DNA from: Cymbidium sinense
Lineage: Eukaryota; Streptophyta; Magnoliopsida; Asparagales; Orchidaceae
DNA length: 64,000 nucleotides
Reading direction: 5' to 3'
NCBI GenBank assembly: GCA_021442155.1
Contig: CM038221.1
Coordinates: forward strand, 31,587,906-31,651,905
The stretch's first letter is position 1; each line of letters starts with the position of its first letter. Shown in pieces: positions 36,660-49,969 of the stretch. The notes beneath the pieces were generated by a model. It was not told the origin of the DNA. It made no database searches and saw only the letters and a list, made by a program, of their open reading frames with translations. A program made the position numbers and the translations under genes.

Positions 36660-38400
36660 TTAATGATAATGCAACAACTCAAAATGAGAGTGTGGGTGAA
36701 ACCATAAGATCAAGGGTGAAAGACAATGATCTAAAGTTTGGCAACACTTTAGTGAAATTACTATAACAGAAAAGAAAAAAATGGTGAAGTTTAAATGTAA
36801 TTAGTCAAATCATATGTGAAACAAAAAAATGAACCACATCTCGTTAAGTAGACACTTCAAATCAAATCACTATAGCAAGATTGATAACAAAGGAAAAAAG
36901 CAAAAACTATTTGATCCAGTAGCAGAGGATTTAGAGGAAACTAGTTCAATATCTAGTTTATGTGTTTACATGATCATTCTAGAATAAAGAATATTGTGGC
37001 TATGATGATTATTGTTCATGAATATCCCTTTATGATAGTTGAACATTTATGGTTCAATATTCGACAAAATCGATGAATCAAATTATCATAAAATTTCAAG
37101 ATGGCCAAAAGAGAGTCTAAAAGTTTATGAAGAAAAAAAAGAAAAAAAAAAAGTTTGAAAGTTGTTGAGAGAGTTTTGATTACTAGTATGGACATCAAAT
37201 CAAACCATTGGTTATATGTGTCTTGCATTACATTTGATTGGAAATTACAATCTAAGATAATTAGTTTTCGTTTGGATCCTCCTCATAGTGTGATTTTTGA
37301 GATAATTTCAAAAGTTTGTTGCAATGGTCTACAAAACAAAGTTAGTACCATAACTTTGAAATGCATTCTAATGATGTACAGAAATAAAGCTTTATTCATT
37401 AGAAGATGTTTTCTATTGATGGGTGATTTCTTTCATGTTGATGTGCCACTCATATTTTAAACTTAATGGTTCAAGATGATAAAGAAATCAATAATTGAAA
37501 GGGTAAGAGAGTCTATTTTATTTATAAAAAGATCTGTGTCGACATAAATTTGGAGAGATAGCAAGACAGATATTTATCCACATCAAAGGCACTTTGCATC
37601 ATGTGTCAATATGAACATACAAGATGTTAGAGTATGCTTTTATTATAAGAATGTATTTCTAAATATGCTTTGCATGATCGAATTATATATGGTTGCTCTC
37701 AAGAAGATTGGGTTAACTTTGAGAAAGTAAGAGAGCTTCAAATTTTCATCGCATCAAATTTTTGGTTCATCCTATCTATGTTGAATAGTTTCAATCTAGT
37801 TTTGATCAAGAGAATATTAGATCAAGAATGTTTATCTAGTTATTTTTATTTCAAACATGGCAAGTATGAAGACTAAATTTGATAAGTTTAGAGTGTTTAT
37901 TGTTATTTTTGATTGCTTGCATTTTAGATCCTATGAAACTTTTGCTATCAATTATTACTACCCACAAATATATGATGTTGACATTGTGAATGAAAAGAAG
38001 GCAGTAAAACAAAACTTTTGAGTTATACTCTTATTACTGTTGATATGCACAAGAAAAGAAAAAGCACCCACCACTCAAAAAAAAACACAAATTGTGGTAA
38101 TGCTTCACATGATGATATGGTATGACTTCATAGATTTTACTCAACCATAGAAGTCTGATCTGGAGATATACCTTGATGAAGCTTGTGTGAAATGCCCAGA
38201 TTCAGAATTTGACATTTTGGAATGGTGAAAAATCTCCGCTATGAAATATAAGACTCTCTCAAATGGCCAAAGATATTTTTACCATCCAAGTAATCACCGT
38301 TGTTTAATCGCCTTTACTGGTGGGTACTAGCATTATAGAGTTTAATTTCACCAAGAACATTAGATGCTTTAGTGTAGTGGGAACTGATTACGCATATAAA
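36660..38400 (+). pseudogene. hAT (Ac-like) transposase pseudogene
   Basis: Pieces in different plus-strand frames follow the hAT transposase order: a BED zinc finger relic (KFKCN...NHISLSRH, about 36780-36880); MMIIVHEYPFMIVEHLWF (about 37000-37060; family Y-P-F-x-x-V-E-H-x-x-F); a catalytic-region stretch with DIKSNHWLYVSCITFDWKLQ and KVSTITL, then GDFFHVDVP (37155-37455); a middle helical part (HDRIIYGCSQEDWVNFEKV, 37670 on); FAINYYYPQIYDVDIVNE (about 37940-38000); and a C-terminal dimerisation part with SDLEIYLDEACVKCPDSEFDIL (38155-38220), then LKWPKIF (38255). Stops and frameshifts separate them. The enzyme would cut and paste the element at its ends. Dead copy. Confidence 0.88.
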
Positions 38401-41069
38401 TCATCAAAAGTTCCATTGGTATATTATCTTACTTTTTATTTTATAGTATAATTCTCTTTCTATTCATATATGAGTTTCATTTTTTATCTATTACATGGTT
38501 TGATGTTCTTGTGGAAGAGAACTTGGTTATAAATGTATAAAGCTTATCCACCTAAATCAAATATGAAAATCATGTGATATCATTTGTTATGCTCTCTTTA
38601 TTTTTGGAGACTTTTCTATCGCCAAATATTTTATCATTTTATGTGACTACAGAGATATATTTTTTGGAGACTATTTTCTTTCGAATGTAGATGTAGCATC
38701 ATATTATTTTTTTCGCTTTTGTGCTTTAATATTTTATGTTAGTGGTAGATAGTGATATGATGCCCAATGATAAAATTGAACTAAGATTGATTAATAGAGG
38801 CTTTGGTGATTGATTTTTTATATTAATAGTAGAATGATTTGGTCGATGATCTAACTTTGAGGTCATTTCATCATTTGGAGTGACATATTAGTATATTACT
38901 TGAAATTATCTCAAAAAGTTTATCTAGATTTGAAATTTTTTTGACATTACAAATATATTGCTTCATCTTACATTCTTCTGATTTTATCTCGGATGCATGC
39001 AATATTAGAATATAAAAAAATTTTGGTTTGAAATTTTATTTAGACTTTACAAACCTATTTGCTTCATCTTGTCATCTTACATAGTTACATACTTACATTC
39101 TTACTATATTTTATGTACTTATGCATTCTACATTCTTACAAGCCATTTGGTATTTTGCTTGCTTAGTTAGTCACCCTAAAAAATAAAGAACTCAACCAAT
39201 TTTTTGAGCAAGTCATGAGGGTTACCATTTATAAGATTTCTTGAGGAGAGAACATTATAGAAATGTTTAGCCAAGTTTCATTCAAGATTATGTGGAGCCA
39301 ACTGTATCCTATCTTCGATCATATGTGGTTGTGTTATTTAGACTTATATCAACTCAAGAGTTGTCAGCAAATTTGTCAATGGTTTATCTTGTTGTGGCCT
39401 TTTCAATTGGATTCCTACATACCATGGTTGGTTTGTATTGGTTGTTGCTATTTTTGGTGGTCTTTTCAATTGGATTTTTTGGTGGTTGCTATTCTCTTTT
39501 CCTGGTTTGCTTGGAGGTTTTTACTGAATTAGAGTTAGCTATTCTATGGTTGTTTATTGTCTTTGCATTTTCCCTTTTGTAGTGATAGTCTCAGCCTCTT
39601 TAGAATTTGAAGGGTTTTGTTTGCTCTAACCTTGTTCCTTTCATGCGTTGGTTATTTTGGAGATCTCGGGTCATGGGCTAACTTTATCTGATTATTTTTT
39701 CTTTCTTTAGGCTATATTGCATCTCTGGTTAGTTTTTTTGGCTAACTAACCATAGATGATTGGTTCAATTTGCTATTTTGGGTTGGTTATGGGTGGATGT
39801 GTTGGCTGAATTTTGGGGTTATGATCTGCTTTAGGTTGGTCCCTCTTAGTTGCACTATTTTTCCTTTACTTTGCTTTGATTTAGGTATCGCTTTTCTCTT
39901 GCTTTGGCTTCTTCTACTCATCCTGTTGGCTGATGTCCTGGGTGGTTTTATTTGTTATTTTGTTGGTGGTGGTGGAGCCGTGGAGGATATGAGATCTAGT
40001 GGTCTTTTTTGTGGGGTTTTTTGTAGCTACTATCTTGCTTTGGATGCTTATTCCATGGCTTGGTGTTTTGTGATTTATGTTAGCTATTGGTATTGACTCC
40101 ATTTGGTTTAGTTAGCTCTACTTATTTTATAATATTTGTCTCTTGGTTGGTGCCTTGGTGGTGGATTTTCTTTCCTTTGGCGACTTAGTGGTGGTTTTAA
40201 TGGTAATTTCTGGATCCCCTTCATCTCTCATTACCATGGTTTTCTCCCTAATGCTACTTATCTTCTACTATTTCTTTTTGATTCTAGACTTCTACTTATC
40301 ATTTCGACAACTATCAGAGACCCATAGTCAACCTCAACCCTAGATGGGCTTATCATAGAGAATTTTGATTTTTAATTTTCAATGATGAGAAGAGAATATA
40401 TTTGTAATTTCTAATTGATTTATTTTGCTTCATTATTGATGGCTATCAAGCCTCCATTGGATGGTCAAACAACCAGAGCCTTTATTCGCCACCTACTATA
40501 TTAATGCATGATATTTATGATATAATTTTGTCACTTTTGTTTGATTTATTTTTCTATCTTTAAGGCTAATAGATGGCTTTCAACTGGAGGTTGGAGCATA
40601 AAATTATTGAAGTAAAATATTAAAATTACAAATTTTTGCTAATTGCGAATATTTGAAGATGGATATTACTTTCTCTGACTCTGAGTCCCACAAACAAAAG
40701 ACATTTTCATATTTTTGTTTTTTTTTTTTTTTTTGCTTATTTTAAATGTTATGCCAATTGTATCATTTTCTAGATTTGTATTTGTAATTTATAAAATTGT
40801 AGTTTGCTATTAATTGCAATTTACATTATTACATATTTACATATGCCAAAAATTTGCTATTAAAAATTCCCTGGATTTCATTTTTGAGCCAAACGAGCTA
40901 GCTCATTTTTTTCATTTCCTCATTTGGATTGAACCCAAATTGATTTTCAAATCCGTTCAGAAGGATCAATGAAGCTTATTGATCACTGTTCAAAACTTTC
41001 GAGCCATGACTCAAGTCTAACCCATTTTGAGCCAATTTGAACCAATGGCTCACTAAATCAACACACCTA
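38401..41069 (+). other. 3' non-coding part of the hAT element
   Basis: 2.7 kb after the transposase relic. 39240-40345 is T/G-rich and yields hydrophobic open frames on the plus strand, with no recognisable domain and overlapping in two frames, so probably compositional. A poly-T run sits near 40715-40735. The last ~200 bp hold GAGCC-type subterminal repeats. It may include a further unrecognised insertion. Confidence 0.5.
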
Positions 41070-43050
41070 CCCTAGAATAATCAATCAGCTCAATTGAGTC
41101 AAACCAAGTCAACTTGGTCCTTTGACCAAGTCCCTTTAACCCAAATGAAACTTAAACTCGCCAAAACTCGCCATACACCAAATTAATTGAAACCATTGAT
41201 TCAAACTAACTCATAATCAATGATTGAATATGACCAAACCCTCAATTGAGCCAAACCAAGTCGAATTGGCCATTTAACCCAAGTTAACCCAAATTGGCCT
41301 AAAAGGTCAAAATCGGTCAAATCATAATCCATCTCAAATTGATTGTAACCAATGGCTCAAGTTCATTCTAATTTGATTATTGAACTTGACCAAAGCCATA
41401 ATTGAACCCAATTTGACCAATTGGTCCAACCTAGCCCAAATTGACCTAAAGAGTTAAATTGGCTGAAATCCAAATTAAATCGAAATTGATTCAAACCAAA
41501 GCAGGCAATCAATTTCCATTAACCAATTGAACATGAACCAACACCTAACCCAATCCAATTTGGTCAAATTGGTCAAAATGGTCAACTTGACCCATTTGAC
41601 CCATTTGATTCAAAATGAGCCAAAATCAAACCTAAGCCAAATTGATTGAAACCACTTGAACCAAAACTCTTCAAATCATCATTTGAACCTAACCCAAGCC
41701 TTAGTTTGTCCCAATTTGACCAATTGGTCAACCCAACCCTACATGAACCCATTTGACCAAATGAAGCCAAAACCTATAAAACCAACCCATGGGACTTTGA
41801 TGGTTGACCAAACCCGACCCAAATTGACCCTAGGTCAGCCCAAAATCAAACCAAAAGCCAAGTGAGCCCTATCCAAGCCATTGTCCATTGGCTAAGCCCT
41901 TTTGACATAGGATTCCACCCATAAATGGTAAAGTTCACTCTCCCGTCACCTTGGCTGCCCTTACTCACCCAAATGAGGGTTCACCTAACCCACCTGGACT
42001 AAAGATAGGTGAGTTAATTCACCTCCCATACAAGTCAAACACCCAAGGGATCAAGCCAAGGAGATCTCCCCACATCAAGCCTTAAGCCACCTCCCATGAG
42101 TTTCTCCAACCCAATCAAGCCACGTGGACTCAATTGAAACCCTTCCAGTTCTCTCATGGTGGCTAGCCAACCGAAAAATGGGAAGCCATCCCATCCATCC
42201 AACTCAACAAATCAAGGTGTATACTCCCCCAATTCAAATAGGAATTGAAGGAATTCACTTCGTGCAAGCTTCCTAACATCAAACCAAGCTTCCTTGAAAA
42301 TCCTAGAGCAATCACAAGCTTTCCACTTACGGCATTTCTCTTCCTTGTGCAAAATTTAAATAGGGCATCCCAATCTTGATCCAAACTCTCTCGTTTCGCC
42401 ACCAAACTTTAATTCCTCTTAAATGCACCTTCCACGCATATCATCGAAGTCACCCAAGTTGTTTTCCAAGCTTCCAAGCCACCAGAGGAGGGACTTCGAT
42501 CACCACTGAGCTCCAAAGTGACAAAACTTAATCCACCGAGCAAATCAAAGGAAATTGGCTTGTGTGCAACTCAACAGGGCCTCATCTCTACTAGACGAAG
42601 CTACCTCCATCGATCCCACCACCGGTCTTGAGCTCGGATGAGGTAATTCCTCAAAACCATAGAAATAGGGAAGTATGGTTGGTCATTTTCAGAGGAAATT
42701 TGCATGTGAGTTGATCTTGACAGTTTGATGTGTTTGAATTCCTCCCCTAATGGTGTGGGCTGAGTTTGAAGTTCATCTGATCTCAGGTGCACTCGGATCG
42801 AATGATCCATGGTGGATGGATGCTATCGTTCATCGCTCATGAGAAGGAGGATCACTCGTTGTCCATTTCGCATGATTGGAATGAACTGCTCTGATCAAAT
42901 CGCACTAGATCTCCCTGATTTTCTCCCTTTATGCCGCAGGTTTGATCTATGTCGTCTAATCCGAGATCAGACAGCGGAGATCAATACCACATCCGCCGCC
43001 AGCTAACTCAGCGCACATATGTGACAACTTAAATAACTAATCCAGTGATG

Positions 43051-43058
43051 CCACGTGG
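43051..43058 (+). promoter_or_regulatory. G-box CCACGTGG in LTR C
   Basis: Palindromic ACGT-core element in the GATC/CpG-rich block, equivalent to the G-box pair of LTR B. The second copy has decayed to CCATGTGG (43079-43086). Confidence 0.4.
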
Positions 43059-44639
43059 AAAGCGCATCGTGTCAGCACCCCATGTGGCGCCGATAGATTA
43101 GGCTTAATTAAGGTTAATTAATGTGTTTTTTAAGGCTGAAACTTTCATAATTCATAACTAACTATAGAAAAATCTAGAAAATAAAATAATGGCTCATTTT
43201 AAAGGTATTTTAAAGTAGAATTTAATAAAAATATTTTTAATTGATTTTGAATAATAAACATAGCTTAATTAGAATTTAATTAAAAACTTAATTATCTTAA
43301 TTACTCTCTAATCATTCAAGTGATTGATCCCAAAATTTCTAAGATTATTTGAGAGGATGACATCTACCTCCTCTAATTTTCTTATGATTTATTACTTGCT
43401 AAATTAGGAGAATTGATTAATTAATCCTTAATTATCTTCTTAACTTAATTAAGGGATAATTAAGCATATGAATGGTGATTAATTAATTATTTTGATTCCC
43501 TAATCACTGTTGAATAGTAAGGGGGTTAGGGAATTTGATTAGGGCCTCCCTCTTAATTTTTTCCCTAAGTTTCCTTCTCTTTTCAACCAAAATGCAAATT
43601 AATGATTAATTAATTAATTAATGACTTAATTAGCTAAACTAAAATTCAAATCACATTAAATCATGCTTGATTAAATGGATGGCTTATGGAACTAGGTTGG
43701 GACCTCTTTCTCAACCTTTTTTCTTAAGCCCATCTCATTTCAAAAAATAATCAATTAACTTTGGTAATTAGTTAAAGAGAAATGAATTAATGGATTAATG
43801 ATTTGATTAATTAAATCATAAAACCTAATTAAATCTGATTTCTTTTAATTGATCCATGGGTAGAGCTTTAGGTGTTCAATAACCTAAAGATGTTTGATGA
43901 AATCTTGATTAGCTCACATGTGTGAGAAAATCATGAAAGTAATTAAGTGAGTTTCTTTTAATTAATAAATGATTATGAGCCAATTACATTAGGCCCCTTT
44001 CATTTTATAGGAGCATTGATATTTACTTTTCAATTCATTTGCATATTACATTAGCTCATAATAATTTAATCAATTACCTTAAGGTAACATAGGTAATGGT
44101 TTAATTAATTGATTCAATTCATGCTTAACTTAATCAATTCATAAAATTAATCTAATTACTTTTTTAAAATCAAATTAATTCACATATGGGGAATGGGATT
44201 AGGATTAGCAAATCTTTCTCACATCTTTTAAATTAAGTTAAACATAAGACCAAAAGTGACATTAAGAAACTTTGGTTTATTTTAAATAAGCTTATTTAAT
44301 ATGATTGTCCTTAAGAATTAGTTGGATTGAATGAGATTATGTGCTTATGCTTCTTTATTTCTTTTCAATCATATTAAATGTTATATGCTACTTGATTCAT
44401 GCATTCATTTCTTTTAAAATTAATTAAAATAAATGATTTCTTTTATGTTAAGCTTGCATGTGTTGATTTAAATTAATATATGTATGGCTATTATCACTAT
44501 TAAATCAAATCTATTTTGAAATCTTATAATAAATGATTACATATGCTATGAATGCTAGTTATAAATACATAGGAAATGTATGTGATTATAGCTTAAGTGT
44601 ATGAGTAAAATTCTTTTCTTTCATTCAAATATTGATTTG

Positions 44640-45245
44640 TAAGTAAGAATGTTAATGGGTATTTAGACATCTGAATATGAGGCTTTAAATAGCCCCAAGG
44701 AGGTCATTTGATTACCTCACTTCGGTTTAACAAATACTCCATTTGATTTCATTCTTACATATTTCAATATTAGAATTTAGATAAGACTTTACTCCATATG
44801 TATAAATGTTTCAATCAAATAAAAATATAACTTTTGCATGGTTTTCTTTCCTTTATTTATGTATACATCCATATGTATTTGAAAAAAGTAAATATTTAGT
44901 CTAAATATCTTGGGAATACGAGGCTTTAAGTAGCTCCAAGGAGGTCATTTGATTGCCTAACTTCCCTAGTTAACAATGGCATGTACTAGCTTATGCTTGT
45001 CATACATGTGTGTGTATATTTAATTATAGAGTTAAAACCCCTCCTTCTTTATCAAAATGCATGCATATGCAATTGTTTAAGTGCTAGAATTAATTAATCA
45101 TATGATTGGACGCTCTCTTTCTTACATTCATGTATGCAAACTTACATGTGTTTAAATGCAAATAGTATTTAGTCTGGATATTTTGGGAATACGTTTTAGC
45201 TAAAGCGAGGTCATTCGATTAATTTACTGTTAAGCAGTTAATTTG
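44640..45245 (+). repeat. LTR subrepeats, three copies, older type (copy C)
   Basis: Cores near 44665-44740, 44908-44980 and 45175-45240: GAATA(C/T)GAGGCTTTAAGTAGC, CCAAGGAGGTCATTTGATT(A/G)CCT and AACTTCCC/GGTTTAACAA. Same subtype as A' and the host LTR. Confidence 0.8.
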
Positions 45246-46445
45246 ACATTACATTTAATTTTTATTTTTATTCTTGTGTATTTTTGTATAAGAATCTAGA
45301 TAGAGCTTTAAATTAATATGATAAAATAATTCAATCAAAAGGAAACTATAAACTCTAAATAGACTTATTCATTTCCATCATTTAAGTATGCTAATACATA
45401 TTGCATGCGTAGATATTCTTAGGACTTAATCATGTGCATGTTATATATGATGGAAAGAAATGAACAAATATGTGTCATGTGATAGTAATTAATTCCAATT
45501 AATCTTGATATGTTTTTCTTATTGAATGAGATTATTTAAAGTGAGCCTAAACTTATGAGCAATCAAAATATATAATAAGCCATTCACTAAAGAGAACTAA
45601 GTTAAGTAATATGCTTTAGAAGTGACTTAAGGTAGGGATAAAAGAGAGTAATCCTCTCTTTTCTTCTCTTTATAACATTTAGTTGTTAAGTGTAGGTCAA
45701 ATAAAACAAAATAAAATACTAAGTAAAATTCTCAAACCAATTAGATCACTTAAATTTAAATCAACCTCTTATGATTAAACACTCTTTCATACTTAGAAAA
45801 TCATAAAAAAGCCTAGTTAAGGCATACCACACAAGCCTTAATATACACTCTTTAGAATTAAGTCATCACTTATAGCTCTATATTAGGGTGATGTATGGTG
45901 TGATGAATGTTTTGTTTATAATGTATTATTTTAGACTAGATGTTAAGGTGTATGCTTCATAGACTAGAAGTTAGGCCGTGATTAGCCTGATCATATTTTC
46001 TGTAGGGGATTACACTTAAGGGGTGCTTAAAATAAATATAAATTCTCTCTTTTGCAGGTTGATTAACCTCTAAGCATAATCTAAATTAAGCCAGTTGGGC
46101 TTGGTTACCCATGTGCAGGGTGCTAAGTCCAAATTATTCATATAACTGCTTGGGTTGTATGGTGTGTTTAGCTGACACTTGTTTTGCAGGCGTAGTTAGA
46201 TTTACTTTTCCTATTTTTTATGTAATTTTGCATTAGTAATTATGATTAGTGCTATGGGGGTTAAGGATGAACATTGGCCAAAAGGTTTAACCCTGGGGTG
46301 CCATGTGATGCCTTGAAGCCCATCAAATTGAAAGAAGCAAACCAAATGAAGAAATGAAGGAGATATGAAGATTTGAAGATTTGAAGACCCCCCATAGCAT
46401 TTATTCATTTATAAATTTATAATTATTATTTAATATACCAGGTTG

Positions 46446-46451
46446 TATAAG
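46446..46451 (+). promoter_or_regulatory. TATA-like motif of LTR C
   Basis: CCAGGTTGTATAAGAGAATAG, aligned with the TATAAGGGG motif of the other LTRs. Confidence 0.35.
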
Positions 46452-48809
46452 AGAATAGTTTGGCTACTCATTTTCTTTTGTCTGGTTTGACAGGCAGCTT
46501 ATTATTTTACATTAGATTTATAAAATTATTTAATGTTTTGTTTACAATTGTGCAATAGAAATGGCATGCATTTTTTTAGTTTCTTTATGAATGGTGATTT
46601 AATGTGTGGCCTAGATCTGATAAGGCTCTTAGAAAAATTAATTTTTCTATCCCAACTACAACTAATAACCTCACATAAAGCTTAAGCTATAATCAAGATA
46701 ATTAAAAGATTTAGTAATCCCTTAGCTGAATGTTGTATGCTTAATATCATGCATTCATATTGCTTCACTCTTGCTAATAGAGGATTTCCATCTTTGCACG
46801 ATAGGGGAACACTTGACCTTTGAGGGTCTCCTCTATGGTGGAAAACATCTCCTTCTCTCTGATTTAGCCAATAACATCATTTCAACATGCATTTAGACAT
46901 ATAAAAATCATATGGCCTTTGTCAAAATAAAGAGTCCAAATTAAATAAAAATTGAGAAGATTTGCATTAGACTAAGTCATTATTCATACCACTCACGCTC
47001 TAGTCTCTTAGGGAGTGGATTTTTAGACTTTAGTTTCTTTTTAAATAATAACAACTTAACCATCGTGCAAAATCATATGACTTGACCACATGGTTTTAAA
47101 GCGTAGGAGGAGTTAGGCATCTGCGATTATAAGTCATCTGGTTTACTCTGTGGAGGTAAACCATATACCCATTTTCACTTAGATTTAGGTCATGCTTTGG
47201 CTTATGCGAAAGATTCCTAGATTTAGAATCTGAAGTTGTTGTTTCCTTCGGACTACAAGCATAAATCCTCACCTCTTAGGTATTTTCATAATCTTGTATT
47301 GTTGGATTATAAGCCTTAGCGATCTAATAAAAATTCAACTCAAACAAATAACTCTCTTCAATTTCAAACATATAAAGCCCAACTATATAATTGATTGGGG
47401 TGCTCACTAGGTTTCCTAGTATCATGATCATTCCCTACTTATTTCCTTTGGCTTCAATAATAAGTCTCTCATTTTGATCTATCTTAATTGATTTTCCAAA
47501 TATAACTAATTTATTGATAATCTTACACTTGAAATCTTTGGAGACAATAATTGTCTACTTTAATCGAGATTATTCCTAAGAAATTCACCTTCCTTCAGAT
47601 GTAATTAACTATGGAGGCTTACCCCCAGAAGAAACTTTTGAACCTGGTTTAAATAAACTCTACTTTAATCGTCCATGTAAAGTAGGGGGAAAATCTATGG
47701 CATATTTGAAGACCCGTCATGCCTTAGGAGTCCTCATTAGGTGATTAAGTCCATTGTAGGGTGGTGATTTCTATCTCTTGAGATAGTGCACCATTCCTCA
47801 ATGTCACATCCAATCACTTTAATGTGTATCCCCTTAGATTTATGTGGTATCCCCTATACACATCATCCAAAAATAAACACCATAAGCTTATAATCCATCA
47901 ACACAAGATTATGAAAATGCCTAAGAGGTGAGGATTTATGCTTGTAGCCCGAAGAAAATAGCTACCCCAGATCCTAAATCTAAAGAGCTTTAGTAAAAGC
48001 TAAAGCACAACCTAAATCTAAGTGATAGGTGGACATAAGAGCTTATCTCTATGAGAGAGAGTAAACCCATCTGACTTATGGACTTACAACTGTCTGGAGT
48101 GGCCGATAGTTGACACCTCCTACATTTTAAATCCATGTTGTCTGGTCTTATGAATTTGTAAGATGGTTAAGCTTGTTATTTAATTTGAAAGAGACTAAAG
48201 TTCTAAACCCACTCCCTAAGATACTAGAGCATGAGTGGTATGAGCATATGACTTAATCTACAAGTACAAAAATATTTTCAAATTTTATTTCATTTTTTGG
48301 ACTCAATATTTTAGACAAAGGCTTTAGGATTTTTTATGCCTAAATGGATGATGACAAATATTATTAACTAAATCAAAAAATAGAGGGTGAAGCTCGGTCG
48401 TCAGGGGTTGCTCTTATGGGTCAAGCAGTCCCTATTGTGTAAGGATTGAGGCCCTTATTTTTGCAAGAGTGATAAAAGATGCAGGCATGATGTGAGACAC
48501 ACAACATTCAGCTGAGGGGTTGTTAAATCTTTTAATTATATTATTTAAAGCCAAAGATTTATGGTGAGGTTATGAGTTATTTTAAAGCTTAGTTATGAGT
48601 GATTAGTTGGGTAGAAAATTTATTTTTATCTAAAGAGCCAACATCAGCCACATTAATCATCATTAAGAAACTAAAAAAAGCATGTAGTTTCTAATGCACA
48701 AGTTTAAACAAATCATCAAACAATTTATAATCTAACATAAAAGAATAATAGGTGGTCTGCGAACTTGTACAACTAAAAGAAAGAGAAAAGTGGGTAACCA
48801 AGCTCTACC

Positions 48810-48815
48810 CTTATA
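48810..48815 (-). promoter_or_regulatory. TATA-like motif of the host 5' LTR
   Basis: Minus strand GAGTTGTATAAGGGTAGAGC, the same block as in the other four LTRs. Confidence 0.35.
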
Positions 48816-49969
48816 CAACTCATAATATGAAATAATAATTATAATTATAATGAATACATATGATGGGGGTCTTCATTCTTCATCTCTTCACTTCCTTCTC
48901 CTCATTCCTTTGGTTTGATTATGCTCCAAAGGCATCATTGGGCATCCCAGGACTAAGCCTTCTAGCCACTAATCATCCTAACTCCCCCATAGCACTAATC
49001 ATAATCCCTATTGCAAAAATTACATTTACATAAGGTAAATCTAACTACACCTGCAAAACATAGGTTAGCTAAGCATACATGCAATCCTAAGTAGTTATAT
49101 ATATTTTTTGAACTTAGCACTCAGGTAATAAACCCACTCAACATGGATTATGCTTAGGGGTTTAAGCAAAGAGAGAGCATTTATATTTATTTTTAAGCAA
49201 TTTCTTAAGCATAACCCCCAGCAAAAAATATGATTAAGCTAAGAGCGGCCTAACATCAAGTCTACGAAACATACACCCTAACATCCAGTCTAAAATATTA
49301 CATCATAAAATAAAACATACATCACACATACACCGTCCTAACTTAAGACTAGATGTGGTGACTTAGTTCTCTAGTGTGTGCTAAGGTTTTGTGTGGTGTA
49401 TCTCACTAAGCATTAGAGTTATGATTTTCTAAGTATATAAAGGATTTAATTTAACATAAAGGTGGGTTTCATTTCAAGTTGTTTAATTGATTTGTGAATT
49501 TTAATTTGTAATTTATTTAGTTTCACTTGATTTACACTTAACATCTAAGTGTTATAAAGAGAAGAAAGAGGATTGCCTTCTTTCATCCCTTCCTTAAGCC
49601 ACTTTCTAAAGTATATTTTATGATTTAGTTTTCTTTAGTGAATGTCTTATTAAATATTTTATTAATCCTAAGTTTGGGTTAACTCTAAATAATCCTATTC
49701 AGTATGAAAAATATCTTAAGATTAATATGATTAAATTACTATCAAATGGCATATATCAAACCATTCCTTTCCATCACATGTAGCATGCATATGACTTTAA
49801 CACTAAGCATATCTGTACATGCAATATATCTTTGGCACATTTAAATGGTGATGGATGCATATGTTTGAAAGTTATATTTTACTTGATTGAATTATTTACA
49901 CATGTAAATTAAAGTTTTATCCAAATTTTAATACAAATATACATGTGAAAGAAATTAAATGAGTACATG

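Larger units (their letters stand above)
35411..41069 (+). mobile_element. hAT-superfamily DNA transposon, decayed, 5.7 kb
   Basis: Ends TAGGGTTGAGAAATTAGCC and, reversed, TAGGTGTGTTGATTTAGTG form short imperfect inverted repeats. The 8-bp target duplication CCCTAGAA is perfect (35403-35410 and 41070-41077). The unoccupied site in other LTR copies reads CATCCTAGGTTAATCAATTG (11320, 27235), fixing the insertion. Both subterminal regions are rich in GAGCC/GGCTC words (TGGCTCACTC, GAGCCAATTTG), typical transposase-binding-like repeats. A plus-strand transposase relic lies at 36660-38400. It can no longer move by itself. Confidence 0.93.
34194..47884 (+). mobile_element. Solo LTR C, remainder, containing a hAT insertion
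   Basis: Continues 26414-26478 after LTR B: AGACACTAAGAGCTCC joins seamlessly to the first part. It is interrupted by a hAT transposon at 35411-41069 and ends at 47884 with AATAAACACCATA, followed by AGCTT, which pairs with GGCTT at 26409-26413 as a once-mismatched target duplication. Removing C rebuilds the host LTR phrase TAGGGCTTATAATCC. Without insertions C is about 7.9 kb. It carries the TTGACC block (41075-41890), GATC block (42440-43095), TTAATTAA-rich block (43100-44500), three older-type subrepeats (44640-45245) and a TATA-like motif (46446). No gene. Confidence 0.9.

Noticed and set aside
39263..40343. Several long hydrophobic open frames, like a membrane protein gene
   Set aside because: They overlap in two plus-strand frames, follow T/G-rich composition, have no domain, and lie inside a dead hAT element.
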